From Rotaria sp. Silwood1 (taxonomy: Eukaryota > Rotifera > Eurotatoria > Philodinida > Philodinidae), in NCBI GenBank assembly GCA_905250075.1, contig CAJNOP010000030.1, positions 660,391 to 724,390 on the forward strand: a stretch of DNA of 64,000 nucleotides, written 5' to 3'. The number at the start of each line of letters is the position of its first letter. The stretch's first letter is position 1. Both the position numbers and the translations under genes were made by a program. Under the pieces are notes generated by a model that searched no databases, was not told the DNA's origin, and worked only from the letters and a program-made list of their open reading frames with translations. Below, in pieces: positions 35,700-48,712 of this stretch.

Positions 35700-38600
35700 T
35701 TAATCAAAAAGCGCTTCTTCAGTTTGTTCAACAACATAATCAATGATATCTGTAAATTGCTGTGCTTCATGTGCTTCGACAATGACCTCACTTACAGAAA
35801 AAAGACATCGTAGAAGATTTGAAAAACGTATCACAGCTTGATGATGGCCATACTTATATAAAAGATATCGCCATGCTAAATCTGTATACATATCTTGAAT
35901 AGATAAAATTGCTTTGATATTTGTTAAATTAGATTGAGTATTTTTTCTATAAACAGTATAGCTAATTGTCGAAAAAGCAAGAATTGCAAGTATTAATTTA
36001 ATAAATGTAACGTCAGAATCAAATCGATCAATAACACGTTTAATACAAACAATCGCAGATGGTTGAAATATCATTTCAGCAGACTTTACGAAAGACAAAT
36101 CGTCTAATAACCTTGCTTGACATAAAAGAAACATTCCACCAATAGTTGCTGTATATTCTACTGTACTTTCAAGTAAAATCGTACGATCATGTTGAGATAA
36201 TAAGAGACAATCACGATTTTTCTCGAATACAAGTTGAACTTTACTCAACAGTGATATAAAAAAATGCTGAACTGATGAATGTTTAAATCGTAATTTGAGA
36301 GGTAGTCGATTTTGTTCTTCCAGAAAACGTTCGACAAATGCATATCCACTATTTTCATCGAAACGATGAACTAAATTTGATAAAAGATTCCATTGATCCA
36401 TACTTAATGTTGCTTGATCGAATTTTAAGAGATTTAATGTTGGAGCCTAAGAGAAAAAGAAACAAAATTAAATTTCTAAAGTAAATATTTTGAGAAACTA
36501 CATTAAGGCCTCCCCCCCCTCAAAAATCAATCTCAGCCCAGAAACGTTCAAATGGGCTGAAATTTTGAGCATATGTTGGGGCTGAAGTGAGGAGGCTGTG
36601 GTAAAATTTTCAGCTCGGTTCGCGGGGATTTAACAGAGATATAAACCAAAGAAGGGTCAAAAATAGCTCAGTTTGGTACAAGGATTTCTCAGTCCAGGCT
36701 GGGTAAATATATTTAAATTTTTTTTTGTTGGAAAGAGCGCGTCAAGATGCAGGTCATTATAGAGTCCTTTTTTTTTAAATTCTTACTTTTTTTAGCGGAA
36801 AAAGGGGATCACAAGTTCAATGACTCAAAAAAAGCGCCAAAAATGAGTGTCTATGTGTGTACACCCAATAAAAAACAAAGCTTAATTAAAAAAACGACTC
36901 TATGATGATCTGCATCTCGACGCGCTCTTTCAAACAAAAAAAATTTAAATATGTTGGACGGACCCGGACTGAGAAATCCTTGTACCAAAATCAAAAAATC
37001 ATAAATCGAGAAAAAACGAAAAACATTTCTGGATATTTCAAAAAAACCGCTGGTTTTTCAAAAACTGGTTCTCTGAAATTCTGGAATATTTCTGGAAAAA
37101 ATGGAGGTTTTAGGAAAAATTTTTATTGATTTTGAAAGAGCAGACGACGGGCTATTTTCCTATGTATTTATCTCAATTTTGACAGTTCTCACGAAAATTG
37201 ACTTTTTTTTGAGGGGGGGCTTAAGTTTGAAAAACAAATCTGAAAACATTCGAAATATTTTCAAACTTTTACAGTTTTTTCTTGGTTTATACTAATTACT
37301 CGTCATATGAGTAATCAATTAAAATTTTGAAATTCATCAAATTCACTTGATTATATTACTTTGCTATTTTTTCTAAGAGAAACTCGATTTGATGTTTAGG
37401 TTTGGTCACGTTTCATCGACAGGTGTATATTAGAACAGGTGATTGTGATAATAGGAATGAGAACATAATTCAATAGTTTATCTGATAGTGACAACAAAAT
37501 ATATTTGTAATATTTTTCTAATCTTATTCGAATATTTATTTGAGGATAAAGAGGTTTTTTTCATTTTCTTTCATTCAATCAAGTATTTGTTGATTTCAAA
37601 ACATAAATTTTTTTTATTCTATGGAGTTTTATGCATATTATTGTCAAGTTGTTTCATCGTAAACATGTTGAACGCATCCTTTTTTTTTTAATTCATTAAT
37701 CATTACATACAAGTCTCGATTGTAGATGGTAATATTTCCATTAAGTCTGTAGTACTAGCCCTTCAAACTGAGTGTGTGGGTATACAGAAACCCAATACTT
37801 ATATTAACATTCGCTAATTGAAAATGTTTTTCTGGACATTTAACCAATGTTTGCGTTCGTTTTAAAAATATCAGATAGTGCCGTCAATATCTAATTCATT
37901 TCTTTCTCTCCAAGGCAAAAGTTCTTCAGTAAAGTTATGAAATAGTTCAGAAAAAAAAATTATGTCGATCAAACGGAAAAATATCTGATGTTTTTAAACT
38001 TATCTAACACATGTGCTGATACTAATTTTACTTTTTGCTGACTTTGTGTTTGTGTATTTGAGTAATTTATTTTCATTTGTGTTAGTACATGTCATTCTTA
38101 GAATACAATATATCTTAATTGAGGAAACTTTTATCATGAACTCTAAAATAATACAACTAAATACAGATGATACGACGGTTACGCTTATTGAAAATGAACA
38201 GTATTATAAAGGTTTTCACAGGAATAAATACAACTTCAATCTTTTTCAGAAAAAAAAAATCATTATTAAAATTCTATGGTATCATTATTACATATCGTTA
38301 GGTAGAAATAATCTATTGATGATTTAATACTTCTTGTAGAAATTAAATACATATATAATATATGTAAAGAGTCTTACTTGATCAAATGGATATTTTTTGT
38401 CCGGTGTCACTGATGTTGTTGACGTTAATGGTATTGAATTAATAATCAATTTTCTTTTTTCATTTCTCTTATTTTTCTTGCATCGAGATGATCGAATCAT
38501 TTCAATACGCATTCCATTTATTAAACATTTTCGGAGTCGACATGAAGCACATGCATGACGATTATTCATGGTAATAACACACTTATTCCCAGATGAACAT

Positions 38601-38863
38601 TGTAATGTTGACTAGAAGATTGAAAATAAATATGATGAAAAAAAAAAATAACGAAATGTTTTAAAAATTTCATTAACCTTTTGATTTTCTGCATTTCGTT
38701 TAAAAAACATTTTACATGAATGACATACAATAGCACCATAATAAGAATAACGTGCAGATGCTCCACAAATTTTACATTTACATAGAACTGTTTTTGTTTG
38801 CCGCACAACAGTGTTCGCAAATGTCGACACAGCATTCGGATCTTCAGTCAATGGTTCTTTCAT
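35700..38863 (-). CDS. Nuclear hormone receptor, array copy 2
   Basis: Exons in coding order 38863-38678, 38611-38378, 36446-35700 give 388 aa. The zinc fingers are intact (CKIC...CHSC; CSSGNKC...CASC) with the same P-box CHSCKMFFKR. The C-terminal extension is KNKRNEKRKL. The ligand-binding domain signature FEKNRDCLLLSQHDRTILL is identical to copy 1. In the first 100 residues of that domain I count three differences from copy 1, against roughly 30 in the last 133. Intron 2 is 1931 nt because a 714-bp TTAA-flanked element sits in it. The C terminus ends EQTEEALFD. DNA-binding transcription regulator; ligand unknown. Confidence 0.9.
36507..37220. mobile_element. TTAA-flanked foldback element in receptor intron
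   Basis: 714 bp flanked by TTAA (36503-36506, 37221-37224). The left end is GGCCTCCCCCCCCTCAAAAA and the right end inverted is GCCCCCCCTCAAAAA. Internally, 36670-36770 and 36890-36985 form a second inverted pair (TACAAGGATTTCTCAGTC facing GACTGAGAAATCCTTGTA). The paralogous intron of copy 1 near 27150 reads CATTAAGTTTGAAA with no insert and a single TTAA, an empty site that fixes the borders. The TTAA target is characteristic of piggyBac-type transposition. No transposase frame is present. Confidence 0.9.
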
Positions 38864-38965
38864 TATTCAAGGTCAACTAAAACATACTTTCTTTGTAGAT
38901 AATAACCCTGCTGGCTTAAGACAGAATTCAACGATCTAGGCAAATCAAACAGTAACCTCTACCTC

Positions 38966-38975
38966 CAGTGCATAA
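38966..38975 (-). promoter_or_regulatory. Shared upstream motif of receptor copy 2
   Basis: TTATGCACTG on the coding strand, 103 nt before the ATG. The same word or a close variant occurs 97-99 nt before the ATG of copies 3, 4 and 5. It may mark a promoter element or transcription start region, or simply shared ancestry. Confidence 0.3.
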
Positions 38976-40167
38976 CTATATTGTGTAGTAAAACTTGATA
39001 GAGAAAAAGAATTGTTGCTTTCTTGTCAAGAAAAGAAAAAGAGAGAGAAAGAAAAGAATGTGTCGATCGACGATGCTTGTTCTTTAGTAAAAAGAAGAAA
39101 TGTGGATTCAGTGCAAAAATAGCGATGCACCGAGTTGCCCTTGATGAACTTTTATTTATAAAAATAAAAAACTGGGCTAATCGTTTTACTTTTTTCTTCT
39201 TAAACCAGAATATGTATATTGTATTTATTTTTTTGTTGCAACCATTGTCCTAATATTGCTTAGTTCTATAATTTATGATTTTGAATCATTCTCTTTCTAT
39301 AGAAACGTATATAGGATGACGCAGCATACTAGAACATACTAAACAACAATCCCAAGTATCCATTTGCGCGACATGATAATATTGCTTCATTCTACAATAA
39401 TTTTGCAAAAGGGCAATACAACTGCAACAAGTACAACGGTTTCTGTGTTTTCAGACTATTTGTTTATTTTTGGCTTGTCAAATATGCTGTATAGAAGAAA
39501 TTATCTTAATCGAAAATAATAAGATTAAATGAGTCAGTTCAAATGTGTATATTTTTTTCTCTCTTCAATGATGTTTTTCTTGAGACAATTAAAACATTAC
39601 GTAAATAATTATTGTAAATTGAATATTTTTCAACGTTACGGATTTTATTCATGTAAACATGCAATTTATTTTATGCGCACATGTAGAACAAATTATCCAA
39701 GTGAATAAGTAATTAGAAAGCTTAAATTCTGTCAACCAAAAAAAAACAACTTCAACAGTGCAAAGAGAAGATTAAAAGACTATCTATAGTGACAATAACA
39801 AGGATTGTCTCAATGAAATAAAGTGAAAAAAGTTTGATACATGCATGATGAGAAATATGACGATTAATAAATAAAATTTATTAATTCATTTTTATAACCT
39901 CTTAAAAAAAGTGTCTTCGAAGTTGCGTTCTTTTCTCGTTCAGACTTGATAGGAATAAATTACTGCTTTTGATTCTTCTTTTATAAAAAAATAATATTTT
40001 TGAATAATTTAGTATTAAATAATCAAAGTTTAGTTATTAATTGTCAATCAATATGACATCATCATTATATTCAAATGACAATTTTCGTCATGCTTGATAA
40101 ATTAATGAAAACATAAAGTCACTTCTTGTATACCTTTAGAAGGAATTAACTTACACAAAGAAAAAAA

Positions 40168-40601
40168 ATGACAATCAAATAATTAAAGGAGTCGAAATTG
40201 TCTTTTTGTTTTAATATTATATATTCAATTGATGGTTTAAAAATGTTTTCTATGAATTAAAATAATTTTAAATTCAAAACAAAATTACTATTAAAATATG
40301 CAAACAATAATATGCTTAAAATATTCCAGTAAATAATAGATAGTAATATAATTCATAGATTACAACATCATTCTATTTACTTTTAAATCTGTTTTGTCTT
40401 AGAAAATTAAATGATTTTATATTGAATAAAATTTCAAATTATTCTTTTCATTTAACAATTAACAATTGTTAAAGAACGTGTCGAATGAAATAATATAACA
40501 AAAGTATTGATTTGATATTGATGTTGGTTTATACATTTCGTTTCGTTTCGTTTGAATTTTAAATGACAATCAAATAATTAAAGGAGTCGAAATTGTCTTT
40601 T
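40168..40601. repeat. 39-bp direct repeat flanking 356 bp
   Basis: ATGACAATCAAATAATTAAA followed by GGAGTCGAAATTGTCTTTT occurs at 40168-40206 and again at 40563-40601 without mismatch. The sequence between them is AT-rich and has no inverted ends. It could be the trace of a duplication, of an excision event, or of an insertion with very long target repeats. Confidence 0.8.
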
Positions 40602-41741
40602 GGTAATCATTTTTGTAGTTTCCAGAACAAGAACAATACGATGATCATTGCATTAAAGAAAAATACTGTTGGATTAAATCGAAAGTACTGTTGAATTGTA
40701 CTAAAAGAAAATAGCTGTTTCGTTTGACAAATGCAAACAATAATCATTAAGGATGAAGTGTAAGACGTTGTTTCAACTACATTAAACATCACAGAATAAG
40801 AGAAGAGTCTGAGATTTTTTGATGTGTTGTATTTTCATGAAACTACTCGTTAAAAAAAAAAGATAAAAATTTTTGGTTTTTATCACAGATGAATTAGAAA
40901 AAAAAGAGTTTATTATCGACTAGTATTAGCTAATTTTTTTCCTTCGTGTAGTAGATGTCTCCAAAGGAAAAATTTTCTTTGTTTTATAATCACAATGTTG
41001 AAGAACTACTTGTTTTTATCTAAAGAACATGATATCAGTATTCTACCAAACTAATATTGCAAAAAAGAAAAATAATGTGTGGAAGCAAATATTACAAAAT
41101 TAGAAAAAAATGGATGAACCTGGTCAAGGCTGAATTTAGCTCCTTTTAATCATATTTATCATAATTAAATTGACAAAGATTATGTAAAATAACTAAGACC
41201 AGCATGTTGAAAATTACTTCTCTGAATACAAGACTTCCTATGTAGTGGCAAGTCCAAGGGTGCACTGAGATTAAGTTTAACAGATCTAGTACTTTTTTGT
41301 AGGCTACATTTAAAACAATGTTGATATAAGAAATTGTATGTAAAAGAGCTATTTCTAATATGAAGATTAATGTATTATTATTTTCCAACGAACTAATGGA
41401 TGAACGTTATTTCACTAAATTTAACATCTTTAACAATGGAATGTGTGCTTGAAATAATCATTGAAAAAAAAATATTCTGTTTAAGAGTCTTCACTGTAAT
41501 GACAATAATAATAGCATATTTTATAATAGAAAATAATGTATTGTATCGTCGAACGGTGTACTTCACTAGATAAAATTTAAATATTTTAACTAAATATGTG
41601 ATAGATGTAATCAGATCGTGTTTGTATTGATTATTCCAAGAACAAATTATTCACTATACATTTAGTACTTGAAAAAATATGTATTGTAGGATGTGATACA
41701 GTGCTTAAAAACGTTGTAGTTTCAAATCGATTAGGTGTAAA

Positions 41742-41927
41742 ATGGGCAAAATTCGTAGTAGTTCCTCAATTCAGACATATATTTCGAAAGATTTCACGAA
41801 ATATAAGAGTTTTTTATATTTCAAGAATATATTCAAATTCACCATTTTATTTTGTTTTTCAGTTGGTTTTCTAATAATAGTAATCAGAAGAAGAAAAATA
41901 AATCTATCCGATAGAGCCAAGAAATAA
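41742..41927 (+). CDS. Doubtful 61-aa membrane peptide frame
   Basis: ATG frame with one hydrophobic segment (FTILFCFSVGFLIIVIRRR) and the ending DRAKK, directly followed by AATAAAAT. The frame at 56066-56281 has the same general plan and also ends in AKK with AATAAAAT at the stop. The likeness may be chance; evidence for a gene is slight. Confidence 0.2.
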   Translation: MGKIRSSSSIQTYISKDFTKYKSFLYFKNIFKFTILFCFSVGFLIIVIRRRKINLSDRAKK

Positions 41928-43161
41928 AATAGTTGAGTTAACTACGCTTTTACAAGTGGTAGTTCTGGTGATTAGGAACTCAGAATTCTCTAGATTTTTA
42001 TTATGAATAACTTTTGATTTTCGACTTAAGAAAAAGAATAACTAATCTAACAGTACTTCATATTTCTGTCGGTGCTAAATAAAAAATTTATTTTTTCCTT
42101 TCCTTTTTGAAAGAAATAGCAAGAGAAGAATGTTTCTTGTATCTTCTACCGATCATAAAACTTCTTGGATGGACTGAATATTTTTCTCCAGTGTCGTGAA
42201 TATTATTTTAAAGATAATACGAAAAGGTTTCTTTAAATGAAATTGTATTATTCATCAAAATCTTTTGCTCTTCTAAATTTTTTATTTGTATTTCGGGATT
42301 GAATAAAAAAATGAAAAATTTATAAGTTTGATCTGTTGATAACATTCCTTATTATTATCAACGAAATGTCATTGTAACTATTTATACTCGAGATGTGTAA
42401 GATAAGCATTTTTGTATCGTGAATCGTGACTGCGCAAAGTGTTCTAACCATTATCCTATCCTATTCTCTAGGATAGAGAACAAAATAACCCTGACATCTT
42501 TTATTTTTACCAAATCATGTAAAAATGATTGGTGAACGCAAATTGAAGATAAATGAAATTTTTTTTTTATAAAGATTAGTTCGATTATCGAAATATTCAA
42601 CAATTGCCAAACTTAAGTTGTTGAATCAAGGATTTCACAATTTTAATAATTAGATCATCTAGATTACCATTAAAGTTAATCGATAGATGCTTTTTCATAC
42701 TTCATGATATGATTGTTACAAAAGTTTGAGTGCATGACAATGCAAAAAATTTTAAAGTTTAACAAATTGATTCATTTTAAACTAGAAGAATTCTTTTATA
42801 TTGTATGTCATATGGAAAAATTTACATTAAAGAATAATTTTTAGAAATATTCTACGAGACACATTTTTGATAGAGAAAACTCGTTTGCAAAATTATTCCT
42901 ATACAGATGGTTCAAATAAATGAGTCAATAACTTTATATTACTGTGGATTTTCAATGATCTTATCGAAATAAAGTTAAGCAGGTATATAAAACGAAAACT
43001 TTTTATTAATTTCATAAAACTACTCGATTTTACCAGTATAATGAAACCAATGTTTTTTTTAAATAACTAAATAACAGTTATTTAATATTTATTTAAAGCA
43101 TATATATTGTTTTAGCTATTCATATGTACAAACAACAAAATTAACATAGAAATTCTTTTCA

Positions 43162-46049
43162 CTATAAACAGAGTGTTTGTTCAGTTTGTTCAATCACATA
43201 ATCAATCATCTCTGTAAACTTTTGTGATTCATGTGCTTCAACAATGACCCAGATCACAAGAAAAAGGCATCTTAAAAGCTTTGAAAAACGTATCACAGCT
43301 TCACGATGACCATACTTATATAAAAGATACCGCCATGTTAAATCAGTATACATATCTTGAATAGGTAAAATTGCTTTGATATTTGTGAAACCAATCTGAA
43401 TGTTTTTTCTATATACAGTATAATTGATTGTTGAGAAAGCAACTATTGCAAGTACTAGTTTAATAAATGTATTATCTGGATCAAGTTGATCAATAACACA
43501 TTTGGTTAACTTTGCTGCAGATGGTTGAAATATCATTTCAGCAGATTCATAAAAAGGTGGATAATCAAATAATTTGTACTGACGTACTGTAAACATACCA
43601 CCAACACTTGTTGTATATTCTACTGTAGATCGAAGTAATGCTGTACGATCATGATGAGATAATGAAAGAAAATTACGATTTTTTTCGAATACGAGTTGAA
43701 TATTACGTTTCATCGACGTAAAAAAATCATTAACTGACGAATGTTTGAAACGTAATTTGAGAGGTAATCGATTTTGTTGATCTATAAAACGTTCGACAAA
43801 TGCATATCCACTATTTTCATCGAAACGATGAACTAAATTTGATAAAAGATTCCATTGATCCACACTTAATATTGATTGATCAGATTCTAAGAGATTTAAT
43901 GTTGGAATCTAAAAGAGTCGATAGAAAAATATTATTTTTAATAAGCAATTTGTTTAAAAATTAACAAAATTTAACAAGATATCTCAGAATAATCTTGGGT
44001 ACGTCATAATTTGTCTTATGTTTCTTAGTAAGTGTCTATATGAATAATAACCGTTTGAAATTCTTATCAGTAATCTGAGACGTAGAAGTAAACAGTAAAA
44101 GTAGGTTTTGTATGAGTGAATTGTGTCACTATTGGGCAGTTAGTGGTTAGAGCAAGGAGGAAACGGCAGACTTTGTACTTGAAGGAAATTTACACTACTT
44201 AAACGCACTTCGAGCTACTTTAAAGTACTTTTCTGTAATTTTAAACTACTTTGATGTACTTTAAGTCTGCCATTTCCCCCTTGGGTTGGAGAGTGTTCTG
44301 TTCATAAAAGCTATTTTGCTCAACAAATGTTGAATATCTGTTTACTATTTAGTTGGTTTAGAAATAGTGATTGACCTGTAAAAACAAAAAAAGAACTGTT
44401 CGTCTCAAATGAATATTGAGAGATGAATCGAACACGATCAAAAACAGTTGTTTTCTGACTCCACATAGAGAAAGAATCATCTTTTTTCTCTCATTGATAT
44501 AAATCTGTTTTTCAAAGTTTTCTAAAGTTCCTCGTACCATGAAAAATAGACTTGCAAAATTGAAAATTAAGACTAACAATCGTATCGGATGATGGAAAAT
44601 CTTACATACTTTCAAGATATATGCTTACTCTTGTAATAGCTTCTTATTATATTAAAATAAATTTGAAAAAAGTTACTATCAGTCTACATAGGAAGAAACT
44701 TTCTTGAAGCTTTTTATAAGAAATAAAAGTATCATCGTAAACTATTTTTTAGTTTGCCTGAAGTATTAATTTGATTCGACGTCGAGTTGACATTTTTCGG
44801 ATACTATCTATGATTTACTATTCTAACATAACATTTTAGATTATTTATATGAGTCGATTGCTTCTAAAGACCTAACTATAATTCTAGTATATGTATTTCA
44901 GAATAATCACATCTTGACTCCATCAGATTGAGGCTAGACTTGATCGGATCAAGATCCAGGTTCAGGACCAACGCAACGGTTTATAGTGTAGAACTAGCAG
45001 CCATTTGTAACTTGATTATACTATGATTATCATAAAGATTTTTCTGAAAACTATATAGAATCTGTTAAAAGCTGAACTTGAGATGATTATTAGACTTAGA
45101 CTAAAGAATAATGTTGGGATTAGTAGTACAGCTGGAGTTCCAGTGCGAATCTGATACACGTTGTAGACATAGGGTTCGAGTCCGGATCTCAGAAGGTTTG
45201 ATTCAACACGTTCTAATCGTATTTTACTTTGTAAAATTTTAGTCATGAAATGGAATTTAGTATTCATTATACAATAAAAATCTAGTTTTACAGTATACTT
45301 AATTCCGTTCGAACAGATTTCTTTGTCAGACAATCAAATCACTTCAACTGAAGAACTTTCATTATGAACTTAGATGAAGTAGATAGTTTTTTGACAATTC
45401 TCATATTACTAGCAGTTACATTAAGATAATAAACGTTGTTTTTTATATTTTAAAGGTAAAATCGTTAATTTTGATTATACTAAACTATTTTACATTGTCT
45501 TTTTTTCTTATATCAACCCTTATAATGATCATACTAGTTAGACCAACTGAACAATATCCAACATAAAGAAACTAACCTTCTCAGGCGTATATGTCTTGTT
45601 TACTGTCACTAACATTGTTGATGCTGATCGATTTAAATCAGTAATTGATTTTCTTTTTCTTTTTTTCTTGTTTTTCTTGAATCGTGAAGAACGAATCATT
45701 TCAATACACATTCCAATTTTGAAACATTTGGCAAGTCGGCATGAAGTACATACGTGACGATTATTCATTTTAATATCGCACTCATTACTAAAGTGACATT
45801 TTGATACTGTCTAAATAAATCAATTTAAGTAAAGAAATAAAAAACATTGTAATTTCGATTGACTTCTCTATTTTCTGCATTTCGTTTGAAAAACATTTTG
45901 CATGAATGACATACAATGGCACCATAATAAGAATATCGAGCTGGAGCTCCACAAATTTTACATTTACTTGAAATAGTTTTCTTTTGTCGCTCGATACTAG
46001 AAGAAAGCATGTTTGATGCAGTTGAATCTTCAATAACTGTTCTTTCCAT
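43162..46049 (-). CDS. Nuclear hormone receptor, array copy 3
   Basis: Exons in coding order 46049-45864, 45810-45577, 43908-43162 give 388 aa. The fingers are CKIC...CHSC and CHFSNEC...CTSC, P-box CHSCKMFFKR, then RLAKCFKIGMCIEMIR. The ATG at 46049 is chosen over an in-frame one 45 nt upstream because it gives exon 1 the same 62 codons as the other copies. The ligand-binding domain signature is FEKNRNFLSLSHHDRTALL, and the end is EQTEQTLCL. Intron 2 (1668 nt) contains a 131-bp hAT-type MITE. The gene and its flanks are duplicated as copy 4. A transcription factor of unknown ligand. Confidence 0.9.
44153..44283. mobile_element. Short hAT-type MITE in receptor intron
   Basis: 131 bp. The left end is CAAGGAGGAAACGGCAGACT and the right end inverted is CAAGGGGGAAATGGCAGACT. 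The flanks GGTTAGAG (44145-44152) and GGTTGGAG (44284-44291) form an 8-bp target duplication with one change. The interior is built of short ACTACTTTAA-like words. It lies in intron 2 of receptor copy 3. I did not find a counterpart in the introns of copies 4 and 5. Confidence 0.88.
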
Positions 46050-46147
46050 TATTAAATCTGAAAATGTCACGTATATGCTTGGTAAAAAATGCACTGGTGA
46101 ATTAGAGAACGAAGAAAAGAAGGCAAACGAGATATACCTTATGGCTT

Positions 46148-46157
46148 CAGTGCATAA
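46148..46157 (-). promoter_or_regulatory. Shared upstream motif of receptor copy 3
   Basis: TTATGCACTG on the coding strand, 99 nt before the ATG, followed by AAGCC. Same word and nearly the same distance as at copy 2. Function unproven. Confidence 0.3.
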
Positions 46158-48712
46158 GCGAATTGTGACATTACGAAGGAACTGAAACGCAGAAAAGAAA
46201 AAGGCTTTTTTTCACGCGAACAAGAGAACGCATGCGTTAATTATCGATCGTTAGTTCTTGCTCGAGAGAAAAAAAAACGTGTTCTTTCTACAGAAAAATA
46301 GAAGAAACAAGTTGACCTTGATGACCTGTGTTTTTTTATTGATGTAAAAATAAAATCAAATTTTTGATGATTTTCTTTTCTTCCACTGGTATACACCTGT
46401 TGTCTTTTTCTATTGTGACTATCGTATTAATTTCCTTAGTACTGAATCTTGTGATCTTGATGTATTTTGTTTATATATATAGTTATTGATTAAAGTAAAA
46501 GATATGAAAGATAAATAAGACTACTTTAGTGAAATACATTCTATAATTGATTCATTTTCTGATTGGTATGCAATAGTGTAATCAGTTTCTTACAGTACAG
46601 ATTCTGCTATTTTTCTAGTCTTTATTTTTACTTTAGTAAATATTATTCAATTCTATTATTAAAAAAATGTCCTTCAAGTTGAAAAGAATATTTCACTAGC
46701 AGAACAAATCTTTATATTTTTAATTTACTTCAAAAATTCTTTAATGACAATCAAAAAGCACATTAGATGACTATTGTCAAATAAATATATGCAATTATTA
46801 CACACTTTTTTCATACAAACATACCACGTGATTTTCACGTGAATGAGCAACTCAAAGATTTTAATCTTCACGATTATAAAAACGACATGTAATGTCGAAA
46901 GAGGAATTCAAGGATTATGTCTATCGACAGTTTTTCATGTTATATAAAAGTATCTACAGTCAAACTGACATTTACAGTAATTAAAGGTCACACTGTTCTA
47001 AAATATCCGATAAAAAAAATACTACGTAATTGTCATCGACTTTACTGTGTTATTTTTTTGAATTACAAAATACCATCATTTACTTTATAATAATTGTTTT
47101 CATCATTTTAAGGTACTGCATTTTTTCTATAATTACAAACAATAATTTGAATTATATAAAGCTATATGAGTATAGCACGAACTTAGTAAAATGTGAACTT
47201 CACTATATCACTTCATCTGTAGCATTGATACATACATAGGGTAAATGAAAGACTATACTAAATTATGAGGAAAAAAAAGGAATAATAGTCTACTTTTGAA
47301 TGTACTATTCAAGATTATAGTATAATGATTAGCTATTCATTTAATTCATGTTGAATACATATTTCTAGTACCTATCTAAGACTATGAGAACTATAAGTCG
47401 AAAATATTCCTATTGGTGTATGAGATCATGTAGACGATAGTAGTATTGTCATGTATAGTGGAACAGTTACATATTATGGTTAAACTTTCTCATATATACA
47501 GAACTTGGAAGCATACCAGATAATAGTGTAATAAGTATAAGCATTAGTGTCTATGATAGTTTAGTTAGTTGAATCGTCTCTTTAGAATTTTTCACATTGG
47601 ATAGAATGAAAGAATTGATTTCTTCAGATGTCGATGTAACGAAGAAAAGACTCGCACTTACATCCACACCTACACCCTCTAATAATGATTTACAGTTACA
47701 GAAAATATTCAATTGAATGGCTTTCTATTGACTAATACTTCAAATGATTCTTATTATTTAAGTATTAACAATGATTAAGAACACATTATATGAATATTTT
47801 ATGTCATATCAAACATTTCGATTAGTAATTTATGTTGATTTATACGGTTTATTTTGGTTTATTATCTGTATGTTTAGTTTATTATGAAATAATATCACTG
47901 ATTTATAAAATAAATCATTAATATTCGTTTATTTGTATTTAACTATTGAAATAATTATTAAATAATAGTAAAAATGTCTTGTTCAATCTCTATAGAAAAA
48001 TACTATTTTCCTTACTCAGACGATACTGTTTTAATGATTTTTTTTTTGACAACTAAGTCATTGTGAGATGAATTTTAAAAAAATATACCAATGAAAGATT
48101 TTTTTTCTTTTATACTTCTAATTATAGAAATCATTTGGTAGTTTTATTACTTAATGTGATAATTTTGATAGAGATCTTATAGTGGTTAGTAAAAACTTGT
48201 TGATTCATCATAAAATCTTATTTATCAGGCTCTTCAAATATTTCCTTATTGTTTTGTTAGACATACAGACATGATTTTTCTAATTATAGAAACGAAGAGA
48301 TCACGAAATATTGATTATCATCTATAGCGACTAACTTATCTGAAATATTTTCAAGCATGCTACAATAAACAAATATTATCATCAACGATTTCAATTCATA
48401 TCTTTCATTCAAAATAATTTTTTGACCTTTCAAAAATTACAATACTAGTCTCGAAAAAGACCTAAGACAAAATTTCTATACTACTCTATTTAGGAAATGT
48501 ACAAAACTTTGGTTGTAACTTATAGCTTCTGCATTTATTCGATACATTGTTAACAGATTCCACGAAATAAATAGATATTTCGTCTTAAAACTTTTGACCC
48601 ATCCGTTAACTGAGCAATTTCTGCTTAATATTTATTTAAAAGGTGTATACTGCTTAACCTAGGCATAAATATAAACAATAAAAAGAACAAAAACAATGAT
48701 TGCTACAAATTT
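46158..48712. other. Spacer between receptor copies 3 and 4, partly duplicated
   Basis: No gene supported. From the upstream side of copy 3 to about 47490 this spacer is paralogous to the stretch beyond copy 4 (to about 52630). For example AGTATAATGATTAGC and CATATTTCTAGTACCTATCT occur in both. The remaining 1.2 kb (47491-48712) is AT-rich without structure. Confidence 0.55.

Larger units (their letters stand above)
38976..43161. other. Spacer between receptor copies 2 and 3
   Basis: About 4.2 kb. It contains a pair of long direct repeats (40168-40206, 40563-40601, described separately) and a doubtful small membrane frame at 41742-41927. The other open frames (39023-39253, 40607-40792, 41146-41388) carry no recognisable motif. 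Otherwise AT-rich and empty. Confidence 0.4.

Noticed and set aside
45140..45200. GGGTTCGAGTCCGGATC looks like the T-arm (B box) of a tRNA gene
   Set aside because: No acceptor stem, D-arm or anticodon stem can be paired around it. The matching stretch in the paralogous intron (near 49880) is degenerate; chance or an old tRNA-derived fragment.
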